This document shows, piece by piece, positions 23,470 through 31,189 of a stretch of 33,242 nt of DNA. Positions within the stretch are counted from its first letter, which is position 1. Each line of letters begins with the position of its first letter. Below the pieces are notes generated by a model. The model was not told the DNA's origin. It saw nothing but the letters and a program-made list of their open reading frames with translations, and did not search any database. Source of the DNA: Bacteroidales bacterium (GTDB lineage: Bacteria > Bacteroidota > Bacteroidia > Bacteroidales > UBA932); assembly GCA_024689525.1 (NCBI GenBank), contig JAILDI010000190.1:1-33242 (forward strand). Reading direction: 5' to 3'. Position numbers and translations under genes: made by a program.

Positions 23470-24063
23470 TCAGAGGAGGGACAGGAGTTTGGGCTTTATC
23501 CTTGTGAATTCGAATTCGAAGAACGGGGTGAAGATGCCTTTGCCGATGGAGGCTTCGACATCGGCCATCGACCACCACTTTCCGTCGGAGACTTCTTCCT
23601 CCTGGGGGACGGGGTTGAAATTGCCGATGACGGCGAACACGGCGCTGATTTCCCTGAAGCCGTCGCCTTCGTAGAGGTAGCTGTCCAGATAGGTGGGGTT
23701 GATTTCCGTGAGGGCGAGTTCTTCTTCCGCTTCACGGAAAAGGGCCTCCTGCACCAGTTCCCCGTAGATTACGTGGCCGCCCACGGCAGTGTCCCAGTAA
23801 TTGGGGTAGAGATTCTTGCCGGGCGCACGTTTCTGGAGATAGATGTTGCCGTAGCGGTCCAGGATATGGAGGTGGACCACCGGATGAAGGAGCATCTGGG
23901 GAAGGGTATGGCAGCTTTCCCTGGAGGCCTGGCCTATTACCAGGCCGCTTTCTTCAACGACGGGCAGCATTTCGGAGGCCGGGGCCGGAGCCGGGGCTGC
24001 CGAAAGGGCGTTGCGACGGGGAAGGAGCGGCGCGGGTTCTGCGGGATATACCAGTTCAAACAT
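23470..24063 (-). CDS. NUDIX hydrolase
   Basis: This 197-residue protein has a clear Nudix box: GHVIYGELVQEALFREAEEE follows the Gx5Ex7REUxEE pattern, with the usual Gly after EE replaced by Ala (EELAL). The surrounding HPVVHLHILDRYGNIYLQKR and YWDTAVGGH resemble the IPP-isomerase-like/YfcD branch common in Bacteroidota, but the substrate is unknown. The first ~31 residues are Ala/Pro-rich (APAPAPASE), and the conserved part starts near MLPVVEESG (M32), so the true start might be that internal ATG. It sits 2 bp after the thioesterase and 1 bp before the DUF4922-SpoIID gene, so it belongs to the operon. Confidence 0.9.
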   Translation of the reverse strand: MFELVYPAEPAPLLPRRNALSAAPAPAPASEMLPVVEESGLVIGQASRESCHTLPQMLLHPVVHLHILDRYGNIYLQKRAPGKNLYPNYWDTAVGGHVIYGELVQEALFREAEEELALTEINPTYLDSYLYEGDGFREISAVFAVIGNFNPVPQEEEVSDGKWWSMADVEASIGKGIFTPFFEFEFTRIKPKLLSLL

Positions 24064-24065
24064 TT

Positions 24066-24809
24066 CTAAAACACGAGTTTAACGCAGAATACTGCTTTAT
24101 CGTCCACCCGGCCTTCAACGTACCAGCCTTCTTCAGTTTGGAGGCGATACAGTTCCACCTGCTGGCCGGGGGTGGTTTCCTTAATGAAACTAATGTAGAG
24201 GTCTTTGACCCTTGTGGTGCTTGTGAGAGCGTAGGGGAGTGCATCCATCGCCCAGACGACGTACCGGACGTTGTTAGTGTGGCCGATTATGTCGACGTCC
24301 GAGTAGCCCACCGTGTGCGAGCCTGTGTGTTCCGGCTCCGAGCCGCGGGGGAGTGCCGTCTTGGGGCAGGGCTCCGCGATGGCGCTGTCCACCGGACCGT
24401 CGACTTTGAGGAGATGCTCCAGCGTCTCCGGCCTTACCAGGCGGCGGGTGGTTTCGTCGATTATCACCCAGGAGGTGGTGCAGCTTACAAGGTGGGAGCC
24501 GTTTTTATCGTCCAGGAAAAAGTCCCTGAGAAAATACAGGCCGTCCAGGCCCTTGTGCCAGGTGGTGAGTCTTACGTTGTCCCTCCATTTGGGGTAGCCC
24601 TCGAAGTGGATGTGCATACGGGAAAGCACCCAGGCCGTGTGGTGCACGTGGAGCTGGTCGTAGCCGAAGCCCAGTTCGCTGGCGGCCCAGTACGCAATCT
24701 CCTGGGCGAAGTCCATGAATGCGGCGGGCTTGAGCTGGAACGAGGCATCCGTGCCGTAGCAGGGAACGCAAATATCTTGACGGAATTTATATCCTTCTCG
24801 TATAATCAT
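24066..24809 (-). CDS. Acyl-ACP thioesterase
   Basis: This 247-residue double hotdog-fold protein has the hallmarks of the acyl-[ACP] thioesterase family (PF01643 type): CYGTDASFQLKPAAFMDFAQ, AWVLSRMHIHFEGYPKW and SDVDIIGHTNNVRYVVWAMD, the last with the conserved Asn/His region. It hydrolyses acyl-ACP to free fatty acid in the cytoplasm. The frame can be extended to a GTG at 24830, but that codon overlaps the TATATTTG -7 box, so I use ATG 24809 (MIIREGYKF). It is the first gene of the minus-strand operon that includes NUDIX, DUF4922-SpoIID, AmpG-like and namZ, with 1-2 bp spacing or overlap at each of the first junctions. Confidence 0.9.
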   Translation of the reverse strand: MIIREGYKFRQDICVPCYGTDASFQLKPAAFMDFAQEIAYWAASELGFGYDQLHVHHTAWVLSRMHIHFEGYPKWRDNVRLTTWHKGLDGLYFLRDFFLDDKNGSHLVSCTTSWVIIDETTRRLVRPETLEHLLKVDGPVDSAIAEPCPKTALPRGSEPEHTGSHTVGYSDVDIIGHTNNVRYVVWAMDALPYALTSTTRVKDLYISFIKETTPGQQVELYRLQTEEGWYVEGRVDDKAVFCVKLVF

Positions 24810-24829
24810 TGGTTCAGGTTTTATGGACA

Positions 24830-24837
24830 CAAATATA
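24830..24837 (-). promoter_or_regulatory. -7 box TATATTTG for the thioesterase operon
   Basis: The minus-strand TATATTTG is 20 nt upstream of ATG 24809 and covers the alternative GTG start. It is back to back with the tRNA-Asn promoter (24858-24888). No TTTG at consensus -33 spacing is seen. Confidence 0.6.
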
Positions 24838-24857
24838 TGAAATTTTTCCGCAAAAAA

Positions 24858-24888
24858 TTTGCTATTTCCGAAAAAAGACTTACCTTTG
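24858..24888 (+). promoter_or_regulatory. Promoter of tRNA-Asn
   Basis: TTTG 24858-24861 and TACCTTTG 24881-24888 have exactly 19 bp between them. The tRNA starts 29 nt after the -7 box. The same TACCTTTG form drives the tRNA-Glu operon. Confidence 0.85.
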
Positions 24889-24917
24889 CAATCCCGTTTT
24901 CCAAGAGCGGTAAAAAT

Positions 24918-24991
24918 TCCTCAATAGCTCAGTTGGTTAGAGCATCTGACTGTTAATCAGAGGGTCGTAGGTTCAAGTCCTACTTGAGGAG
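24918..24991 (+). tRNA. tRNA-Asn (anticodon GUU)
   Basis: TCCTCAA (24918-24924) pairs with TTGAGGA (24984-24990), with discriminator G24991. The anticodon stem TCTGA/TCAGA encloses CTGTTAA, giving GTT. The D-loop AGTTGGTTAGAGC and T-loop TTCAAGT are canonical. CCA is not encoded. It stands alone, with a terminator directly after it. Confidence 0.96.
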
Positions 24992-24992
24992 C

Positions 24993-25031
24993 AAAAAACC
25001 GGACAAGTCGCAAGACCTGCCCGGTTTTTTT
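24993..25031 (+). terminator. Intrinsic terminator after tRNA-Asn
   Basis: AAAAAACCGG (24993-25002) pairs with CCGGTTTTTT (25021-25030). Inside, GTC/GAC closes another GCAA loop, with two A-C mismatches between the two stems. The flanking A- and T-runs could let it work in both directions. Confidence 0.85.
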
Positions 25032-25060
25032 GCACTTGCCCCTAAAAAAGCCTATATTTA
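25029..25060 (+). promoter_or_regulatory. Candidate promoter of the YpfJ-type metallopeptidase gene
   Basis: TTTG 25029-25032, at the end of the terminator T-run, lies 20 bp before TATATTTA (25053-25060), which matches the -7 consensus except for the last base. The ATG follows 26 nt later. Confidence 0.45.
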
Positions 25061-25086
25061 CAAACTAAAACCAATCGACTTATTCT

Positions 25087-25953
25087 ATGAAACTGGACGG
25101 AAGACGTATGAGCAGCAACGTGGAGGACCGCAGGGGTCTCACCACGGGCGGCAAGGCCGGGCTTGGCATCGGCGGTGTAATCCTGGTGGCAATCATCACC
25201 TTCGTTATGGGCGGCGACCTTGGCGACGTGATAAGCAATGTTCAGAGTACCGGGGGAATCGGCATCGAGCAGACATCGACCCAGACCGGGAGTGCGGAAT
25301 ACGAGGAGCTGGCAAAATTCTCGAAGCAGATCCTCGCATCCACGGAGGATGTTTGGAGCGCATATTTCAGCCGCAACGGGCTTGGAACCTACCGCAACCC
25401 TACACTCGTGCTTTATTCCGACGCCACTGCAACGGCTTGCGGCACCGGCCAAGCGGCAATGGGCCCGTTCTATTGCTCAGGGGACCAGAAACTGTACATC
25501 GACCTGAGTTTCTTCGCCACCATGCGCCAGCAGCTGGGGGCCGAGGGCGACTTCGCATACGCATATGTGATTGCTCACGAGGTGGGTCACCACGTCCAGA
25601 ACCTTCTGGGCACGCTGGGCCAGGCGCACAGCCAGATGAACCGTATGTCAAAGACGGATGCAAACCGTATGAGCGTGAGGCTGGAGCTCCAGGCGGATTT
25701 CTATGCGGGCGTGTGGGCCCATTATGAGAATACGATGTTCGATTCCATCGAGGACGGCGACCTGGAAGAAGCCATCCGCTGCGCTTCGGTAATCGGCGAC
25801 GACTATCTCCAGAAGAAAGCCCAGGGCTATGCCGTGGAGGAATCCTTCACCCACGGAACGGCGGCCCAGAGAATGCGCTGGCTCAAGAAAGGTATGAACA
25901 CCGGCGACATCAGGCAGGGCGATACCTTCAGTTTGCGCGATTCGGAGCTGTAA
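25087..25953 (+). CDS. Neutral zinc metallopeptidase, YpfJ family
   Basis: This 288-residue protein has an N-terminal cytoplasmic stretch with the family's typical 'SSNVEDRRG' (10-18), a transmembrane helix at about 27-45 (GIGGVILVAIITFVMGG) and an extracytoplasmic metallopeptidase domain. The zinc motif is HEVGH at 164-168 (AYVIAHEVGHHVQNLLG), with a further conserved region RLELQADFYAGVWAHY supplying the likely third ligand. The C-terminal FTHGTAAQRMRWLKKGM is also family-typical. Physiological substrates of YpfJ-type peptidases are not established. The aroE start follows 4 bp after the stop. Confidence 0.93.
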   Translation: MKLDGRRMSSNVEDRRGLTTGGKAGLGIGGVILVAIITFVMGGDLGDVISNVQSTGGIGIEQTSTQTGSAEYEELAKFSKQILASTEDVWSAYFSRNGLGTYRNPTLVLYSDATATACGTGQAAMGPFYCSGDQKLYIDLSFFATMRQQLGAEGDFAYAYVIAHEVGHHVQNLLGTLGQAHSQMNRMSKTDANRMSVRLELQADFYAGVWAHYENTMFDSIEDGDLEEAIRCASVIGDDYLQKKAQGYAVEESFTHGTAAQRMRWLKKGMNTGDIRQGDTFSLRDSEL

Positions 25954-25957
25954 TCCA

Positions 25958-26662
25958 TTGAAAAGATTCGCTTTAATAGGACATCCTGTGGCGGGCTCGT
26001 TGAGTCCCGTCCTGTTCGATGCTGCTTATGGAGGCCGTTATGCCTATGATTTGATTGATGAGGCCGATTTCTCACGGGCGTGGGAGAGGGGATTGGAGTA
26101 TGACGGGTTCAACGTGACGGCTCCGTTCAAGAGGGATGCGGCAAGGATGTGTGAGGGATGCGGATTGGACGCGGTGAATCTGGTGATTCCTTCGGCCGAA
26201 GGATGTAGGGGATGCAATACCGATATCGACGGAGTAGTTGGTGCTTTAGGTGAGGTTTCGCCTGGGGCGCTTGCGCTTATTGTGGGAACGGGTGGCGCTG
26301 CAAGTGCGGCTTATGCGGCCCTGAAGCGTCTGGGATGCAGGATTATCATTGCCGGGCGCTTACTGGAGAAGGCGCGGGCCGTGGGGGAGGGAGAGTATTC
26401 GGATTTGTCCGGGCTTCATCGTTTTTGTGCCGATATTATCGTGTATACGCTTCCGGGCAGCGCTCCTGTGCCGGCGGGACTGCGCACGGAAAATGCTGTT
26501 GTGCTGGAGGCGGAATACAAGGCGCCGCGCCTGGAAGGCATAGACTGTTTGCGATATGTTTCCGGGAAACAGTGGCTCCTGCATCAGGGAATTGCCGCAT
26601 ACCGTATCTTTACGGGCGAGGAGCCGGATGTGGAGGCTATGAATGAAGTAATGAAGGGGTGA
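25958..26662 (+). CDS. aroE: Shikimate dehydrogenase (short form, TTG start)
   Basis: This 234-residue enzyme reduces 3-dehydroshikimate to shikimate with NADPH in aromatic amino acid biosynthesis. Substrate-site SLSP (S14, S16), NVTAPFK with catalytic K58, and CNTDIDG with catalytic D89 are intact. A shortened Rossmann domain carries GTGGAASAA (about 106-114). It is shorter than E. coli AroE (272 residues), as I expect for Bacteroidales forms. The start codon is TTG at 25958 (TTGAAAAGATTC, MKRFALIGHP); no ATG exists near the conserved N-terminus. The stop overlaps the following GTG start by 3 bases, part of a GTGA. Confidence 0.93.
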   Translation: MKRFALIGHPVAGSLSPVLFDAAYGGRYAYDLIDEADFSRAWERGLEYDGFNVTAPFKRDAARMCEGCGLDAVNLVIPSAEGCRGCNTDIDGVVGALGEVSPGALALIVGTGGAASAAYAALKRLGCRIIIAGRLLEKARAVGEGEYSDLSGLHRFCADIIVYTLPGSAPVPAGLRTENAVVLEAEYKAPRLEGIDCLRYVSGKQWLLHQGIAAYRIFTGEEPDVEAMNEVMKG

Positions 26663-27045
26663 AATTCAGGGCGTTCATACTGTTTCTCCTGCTTTTGGGA
26701 ATAATGCCGGACCTGCTGATATGTCTGTCGTATTTCCCTCAGCTGCCCCTTCTTTGGAAATGCGTGATATGCCTGCCCACGCTGGCACTTACGGTTCTGT
26801 CCGTGAACATCGGAACTGGCTGGCATTATACTCAGTCGGTCACGCTCTTTTCCTATATTATATTTATAGTAGCCCTGCCCAAGACTTTGTTCGTGGCGGT
26901 GAAGCCTGCGGGATTCTGGGTGGCGCTGGGGCTTGCGCTGGCGGTATCGGCCTTTTTCTGTACGCTCATTTTCTACAGCTCGCGTCATCTCAAGGTGAAC
27001 CGGGTGGAACTGGGCTTCGCGCATCTGCCGAAGGCCTTCTCCTGA
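26659..27045 (+). pseudogene. Truncated metallophosphoesterase: N-terminal membrane region only
   Basis: From GTG 26659, overlapping the aroE stop, 128 residues can be read. Four hydrophobic segments (FILFLLLLGIMPDLLICLSY, CVICLPTLALTVLS, VTLFSYIIFIVALP, VALGLALAVSAFFCTLIFY) are followed by RHLKVNRVELGFAHLPKAFS and a TGA. In intact Bacteroidota calcineurin-like phosphoesterases this last motif ('L-x-V-x-x-V-E-L-x-F-x-x-L-P-x-x-F') leads straight into the first metal motif (G-Y-R-I-V-Q-I-S-D-I-H-L-G). Here that domain is gone and unrelated sequence follows. I therefore read it as the 5' remnant of a metallophosphoesterase gene in the aroE operon. It may still be translated as a small membrane protein. 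Confidence 0.65.
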
Positions 27046-27419
27046 AGATTTATCGTCCGGACAGGGATAACGCCGTCAAGGCTAATTGCTATTGGGGCGA
27101 TGGCGACCTGCTCAAGTGGTCACGTTTACCGGATTCTGGTGAGGAATGGAAAATCCAGACCTTCCTGGCTGATGAGAATGTTGGTGGCATTTTCCCCGAC
27201 GCTACCGACAAGACCGATGTTCCCCGTTGGGTATTCGAGCTTGGTTGGTGTGGCAAGCCTTCAATGCACCTGCTGGACCAGGCCGTTTGGCAAGGCTCCG
27301 AGGCTATAGCAGTTCACACCTATGAGAAGGATGAAGACGGCTTCGTGACCAAAGTGAACAAGGTTTACGACGGCGGCGATCCCGAAATCTACGAGTATTC
27401 CTGGGAAGTGATCAAATAA
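27045..27419 (+). pseudogene. C-terminal remnant of an unrelated protein
   Basis: In a different frame from the metallophosphoesterase remnant, about 124 codons read well: KIYRPDRDNAVKANCYWGDG, EEWKIQTFLADENVGG, DVPRWVFELGWCGKPSMHLL, then EAIAVHTYEKDEDGFVTKV and YEYSWEVIK, ending at TAA 27417-27419. There is no sensible start: extending the frame upstream runs over the membrane-region sequence and gives non-protein-like residues. I do not recognise the family; the last 40 residues recall the repeats of Bacteroidota lipoproteins of the 'YEYDxDGxVTK' kind. It is probably a 3' fragment brought in by deletion or recombination. An assembly join is also possible. Confidence 0.5.
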
Positions 27420-27420
27420 T

Positions 27421-27451
27421 TTTGGAGGTTCCGAAAAAAGCAGTATCTTTG
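27421..27451 (+). promoter_or_regulatory. Promoter of rpsU
   Basis: TTTG 27421-27424 and TATCTTTG 27444-27451 have exactly 19 bp between them, a full consensus match. The ATG lies 30 nt after the -7 box. The -33 element starts two bases after the stop of the upstream fragment. Confidence 0.85.
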
Positions 27452-27465
27452 CGGTCCCTAACGAA

Positions 27466-27474
27466 AAGGAGGTG
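27466..27474 (+). promoter_or_regulatory. Strong Shine-Dalgarno sequence of rpsU
   Basis: AAGGAGGTG, extended to AAAGGAGGTG at 27465-27474, is complementary to the 16S rRNA 3' tail, with the GGAGG ending 9 nt before ATG 27482. Other genes here use A/T-rich leaders without such a sequence. It also fixes the rpsU start against an upstream in-frame ATG at 27422. Confidence 0.9.
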
Positions 27475-27481
27475 TAAAAGC

Positions 27482-27676
27482 ATGATTATCGTTCCCGTAA
27501 AGGAAGGCGAAAATATCGAAAGAGCGCTTAAGAAATTCAAGCGTAAGTTCGAAAAGACAGGTACCGTACGCGAAATGCGCGCCCGGAAGAACTTCGAGAA
27601 GCCGTCCGTAATCAAGAGGATCGCCCATCAGAAGGCTGTCTACGTGCAGCATCTCCGCCTCCAGGAAGAGCAGTAA
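27482..27676 (+). CDS. rpsU: 30S ribosomal protein S21
   Basis: This 64-residue bS21 (MIIVPVKEGENIERALKKFKRKFEKTGT, then EMRARKNFEKPSVIKR) is a small-subunit protein that sits near the 3' end of 16S rRNA. Start chosen at ATG 27482 because of the Shine-Dalgarno sequence and family length. In Flavobacterium, bS21 is reported to contribute to occlusion of the anti-Shine-Dalgarno sequence, and its own mRNA carries a strong Shine-Dalgarno sequence allowing autoregulation. The same arrangement is visible here. It is monocistronic, with its own promoter and a strong terminator. Confidence 0.97.
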   Translation: MIIVPVKEGENIERALKKFKRKFEKTGTVREMRARKNFEKPSVIKRIAHQKAVYVQHLRLQEEQ

Positions 27677-27687
27677 ACTCAATAAAG

Positions 27688-27718
27688 AATCCGGAATCTC
27701 AAAGGTTCCGGATTTTTT
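27688..27718 (+). terminator. Intrinsic terminator of rpsU
   Basis: AATCCGGAA (27688-27696) pairs perfectly with TTCCGGATT (27706-27714) around a 9-nt loop, followed by a T-run to 27718. The next promoter box begins three bases later. Confidence 0.92.
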
Positions 27719-27720
27719 AT

Positions 27721-27728
27721 TATATTTG
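27721..27728 (+). promoter_or_regulatory. -7 box TATATTTG for the AsmA-like gene
   Basis: TATATTTG ends 5 nt before ATG 27734 and overlaps a possible GTG start at 27728. No TTTG -33 element is seen because the upstream positions are the rpsU terminator stem. Confidence 0.55.
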
Positions 27729-27733
27729 TGTCG

Positions 27734-30700
27734 ATGAAGGCAAAGAAGATAATAAGGAACGTCCTGCTGGGGATTCTGGGCTTTTTCCTGCTGCTGCTCA
27801 TTACAGTGCAGATTATCCTCAGCCCCAGATTCCTCACCCGCCTGGTTAACAAATATGCGGCGGATTATGTGGACGGCACCGTGCACGTGGACAAAGTGCG
27901 TGCTTCCGTTTTCCGCAGTTTCCCTTACCTTAATCTTCTTGCCGACGGCCTGTCCGTCACCTACCCGCACGACAAATTTGCCCAGTACGATGCCCTTTGC
28001 ACGGAAACCGGCCGCTTCGCACTTGTGAACCGCGGCCGCGGGGATGTGGAAGACACTCTGGCATCCATCCGCAAACTGGACGTGTCCGTCAACGCGCTTG
28101 CCCTTTTGGACAAGAAAGTGGATATCCGCAGAGCGCTGGTATATTCCCCGCGCGTTTTCGCCCACTATTACGATTCAACCGCGGCCAACTGGGATATAAT
28201 CAAGCTCCCCAGTAGCCAGAAGGACACCACTTCGAAGGAGTCAATGCCTATCATCGTGCGCAAGGCTGGGTTGCTGGAGCGCCCGTACGTGGTGTATACC
28301 AACCCCAAGGATACGCTCCACGCCCTCATTGCTATGAAGGACATAGTGTTCAAGGGCAACCTTAACACTGCCGATATCCTCCACACCCGCTGGGGCCTGG
28401 ACGTGGACAGCCTGTTCGTTTCCGGACGCCTTCCCGCAGACACCCTGGCGCTGGGCCTGGACCATCTGGGCCTGCACGGCGGCAGCGAATCCCTTGTGCT
28501 GGACGCCCAGTCCAAGGCCCACATCGCATCGGCAACCTATGGCAGGATGGCACTTCCCATCGGCCTTCTGGCTCAGGGTTCACTCCCGGACAGGGAGGAT
28601 GGCGCGGTTGAGGTGAAGGTCGATACGGCCGCGCTCAATGCCGCATCGCTGGTGCTGCAGGCGCAGGGCGACGTCATCCTTCGCGGGGACCGTACTACGG
28701 TAAATGCCAGCGCTAAGATCGATGACTGTCCGCTTACTGCCATTGCCAATGATTACGGAGCCTTGATACCTGAGCTCCGCAAGATACACACGAATGCCGT
28801 CCTGTCGCTCCAGGCAAACTGTGATGGCGACTTTGTGCCGACGGAAAACCGCATCCCGGACATCACGGCCAGGCTTCGCGTGCCGCGCACGGACATCGCC
28901 TACGAGGACATCCCTTACCGCGGCTACACGGAAATCGACCTGGCCGCCGCCACCGACGAATATTACAAACTGAATGTCGATGTTCAGAAGTTTATGCTGG
29001 ATGTCTTCGGCGTCTCCCTCAATCTCAAGGGCGGTGTGGACGACACTCTGGGCGGAGACCCGTTCATCGACCTTCACGGAGGAATTAATGCCGATCTGGC
29101 TGCTATTCTGGAGACCTTTACGGCCGAGGATGGCATCACCGGTACGGGCACGCTTAGCGGCACTATCGGCGCCAGCACTTATGTGTCGCGCCTCAGCGCT
29201 CCCGGAGGCATAAGCAATATCGACCTTAACTGCCGCGCAAAGGCAAGATACCTGCGCGTTTACGACCAGCCGGATTCTATCACCGCGTTTATTCCCAGCG
29301 GCACCCTTACATTCCGTACAGTGGGTAAAAACCGGAAGACGCTTGGCATCAATGCTTTTCTGGATACGCTGTCATTGCGTTCCGGAAAGAATATGAGCGT
29401 GCGCGGGCACGGGGTTTCCATCAATACGAATAATCTCGTGAAACTGGCGCAGGGCGGGCCGCAGGCAATAAGCGCCAGCCTAAAGGCGCATCGCCTGGCA
29501 GTGCGCGACAAGGCGAGCATATCGGCCCTTTTGGGTGATCTGAGCCTGAGCCTTGCCGCAAGGCCGCATGTCTCAGTGGCCAGGGCGAATTCCCGCAGGC
29601 AGCATTATCTGGATTCCCTGCAGAGGGTTTATCCCGGAGTGCCAAGGGATTCGATCATCGCGGTCTTACGCCGTTCGCGCAGGCTGCCGGTGTGGATGCA
29701 GGAGGCGGAATTCCGTCAGCACGACATCGACATAAAGGTGGGCGAAGGCCTCGCGCATTATGTGCGGGATTGGGATTTCAGCGGCAGCATCGGCCTTGAC
29801 AGGGGCAGGTTCAGGATTCCGGATTTCCCTCTTGCGAACCGCATTTCCTCGATGGGAGGCTCGTTCAGCAACGACCAGGTGGTCATCGACAGTCTTACTC
29901 TGAGGTCGGGAGAGTCCGATATCAGCGCTAATGTCAATATTTCAGGGCTAAGGCGTGCACTTCTGCGCCGGGGGCTTATCAGGGTCGATGCCAACGTCAC
30001 ATCGGACTATATCGACGCTAATGAAATTATGAGGGCCTATGCCTGGTCGCAGACGGAGGGGATGGATAAGGCCGTCGGGGATGAGATCAAGGACGCGGAG
30101 ATCCCGGACAGCGTGAAATATGCCCTGGTGGTGGTTCCGGGCAACCTCATCGCCAATATCGGCCTGGAGGCCAACCGGATCAAATACGATAGCCTGATGG
30201 TCACCTGGGCGGCGTCGGACATTGCAATCAAGCAGCGCACGATGCAGATTACCAACACGGTGGCAACCTCCAATATGGGCGATATCTACTTCGAGGGCTT
30301 CTATTCCACCCTGGCCAAGGACGATATCAAGGCGGGATTCGACCTGAATCTGGTCGATGTCACGGCGGAGAAGGTTATCAACCTGTTCCCGGCCCTGGAC
30401 ACCATTACGCCTATGCTCAAGAGCTTCGGCGGATACCTGGACTGCGAGGTTGCGGCCACGTCGGAGCTGGACACCAATATGAACTTCATCACGTCCAGCA
30501 TCGACGGTATAATGAAGATTTCCGGAAAGGATCTGTCGATACGCAACAGCAAGGAGTTCAGGCGCATAGCTTCACTGCTGCTGTTCCGCAACCGCAGGGA
30601 AGCGGTTATCGACAATATGTCCGTCACCGGAATGATCAGGGACAATACCCTGGAGGTGTTCCCGTTTGTGCTGTCGGTGGACAGGTATATGCTGGCCGCC

Positions 30701-31189
30701 AGCGGAATACAGAATATGGACGAATCGTTCCGGTATCATTTCTCCGTGTTGAAGTCGCCGGTTCTGGTGAAGTTCGGCGTCAATATGTGGGGACAGGACT
30801 TCAACCATATAAAATGGGGACTGGGATGGCCGAAGTACAGGAGCGCGAATGTGCCAGTGTTCACGTCGCAGATCCACGACGTGCAGTACAACCTTGTTGG
30901 CTCCATCCATAATATCTTCGACATCGGCGTGGAAAAGGCGATGGAGGAGAACCGCAACCAGAATCTGATTGCCGATGAGATGGCGCGGTTGAACTATACT
31001 TCAGAGATTGATACCACTGAGAATACGCATTTCAGGGATTCGGTGATGATGATTCTGGGAGCGCACGAGGATCCGGAGGAAAGCATCGAAGAGCGGCTTG
31101 AGCGGCTGCGTGGCGAGGTTCTCACCGAGGAGGAGAATGCATCCCGGAAGGGCGAAATGAAAAAGGACGACGACGATGTTCAGCAGTGA
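27734..31189 (+). CDS. AsmA-like inner-membrane/periplasmic protein
   Basis: This very large 1151-residue protein has one N-terminal transmembrane helix (about 9-28, VLLGILGFFLLLLITVQIIL) and a long periplasmic beta-rich body. FLTRLVNKYAADYVDGTVHVDKVRASVFRSFPYLNL near 34-70 is the typical AsmA N-terminal motif. The C-terminal part (about 840-1010, GDIYFEGFYSTLAKDDIKAGFDLNLVDV, LFPALDTITPMLKSFGGYLDCEV, ISGKDLSIRN) matches the AsmA C-terminal domain. Such proteins are thought to form bridge-like grooves carrying phospholipid between the membranes. The last ~60 residues are charged. I start it at ATG 27734 because an earlier GTG lies inside the -7 box. The 3' end overlaps prmA by 14 bp. Confidence 0.87.
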   Translation: MKAKKIIRNVLLGILGFFLLLLITVQIILSPRFLTRLVNKYAADYVDGTVHVDKVRASVFRSFPYLNLLADGLSVTYPHDKFAQYDALCTETGRFALVNRGRGDVEDTLASIRKLDVSVNALALLDKKVDIRRALVYSPRVFAHYYDSTAANWDIIKLPSSQKDTTSKESMPIIVRKAGLLERPYVVYTNPKDTLHALIAMKDIVFKGNLNTADILHTRWGLDVDSLFVSGRLPADTLALGLDHLGLHGGSESLVLDAQSKAHIASATYGRMALPIGLLAQGSLPDREDGAVEVKVDTAALNAASLVLQAQGDVILRGDRTTVNASAKIDDCPLTAIANDYGALIPELRKIHTNAVLSLQANCDGDFVPTENRIPDITARLRVPRTDIAYEDIPYRGYTEIDLAAATDEYYKLNVDVQKFMLDVFGVSLNLKGGVDDTLGGDPFIDLHGGINADLAAILETFTAEDGITGTGTLSGTIGASTYVSRLSAPGGISNIDLNCRAKARYLRVYDQPDSITAFIPSGTLTFRTVGKNRKTLGINAFLDTLSLRSGKNMSVRGHGVSINTNNLVKLAQGGPQAISASLKAHRLAVRDKASISALLGDLSLSLAARPHVSVARANSRRQHYLDSLQRVYPGVPRDSIIAVLRRSRRLPVWMQEAEFRQHDIDIKVGEGLAHYVRDWDFSGSIGLDRGRFRIPDFPLANRISSMGGSFSNDQVVIDSLTLRSGESDISANVNISGLRRALLRRGLIRVDANVTSDYIDANEIMRAYAWSQTEGMDKAVGDEIKDAEIPDSVKYALVVVPGNLIANIGLEANRIKYDSLMVTWAASDIAIKQRTMQITNTVATSNMGDIYFEGFYSTLAKDDIKAGFDLNLVDVTAEKVINLFPALDTITPMLKSFGGYLDCEVAATSELDTNMNFITSSIDGIMKISGKDLSIRNSKEFRRIASLLLFRNRREAVIDNMSVTGMIRDNTLEVFPFVLSVDRYMLAASGIQNMDESFRYHFSVLKSPVLVKFGVNMWGQDFNHIKWGLGWPKYRSANVPVFTSQIHDVQYNLVGSIHNIFDIGVEKAMEENRNQNLIADEMARLNYTSEIDTTENTHFRDSVMMILGAHEDPEESIEERLERLRGEVLTEEENASRKGEMKKDDDDVQQ

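Noticed and set aside
24810..24830. GTG start at 24830 for the thioesterase (seven extra residues)
   Set aside because: The GTG overlaps the TATATTTG -7 box, so it would lie upstream of the transcription start. ATG 24809 also fits the family N-terminus better.
26721..27030. Upstream extension of the 27045-27419 fragment into the metallophosphoesterase region
   Set aside because: The extension reads through membrane-helix codons in the wrong frame and gives Gly/Ala-rich, non-protein-like sequence. Only the part after about 27040 looks coding.
27728..27733. GTG start at 27728 for the AsmA-like gene
   Set aside because: It is the last base of the TATATTTG box plus two more. ATG 27734 is the first start after the promoter.
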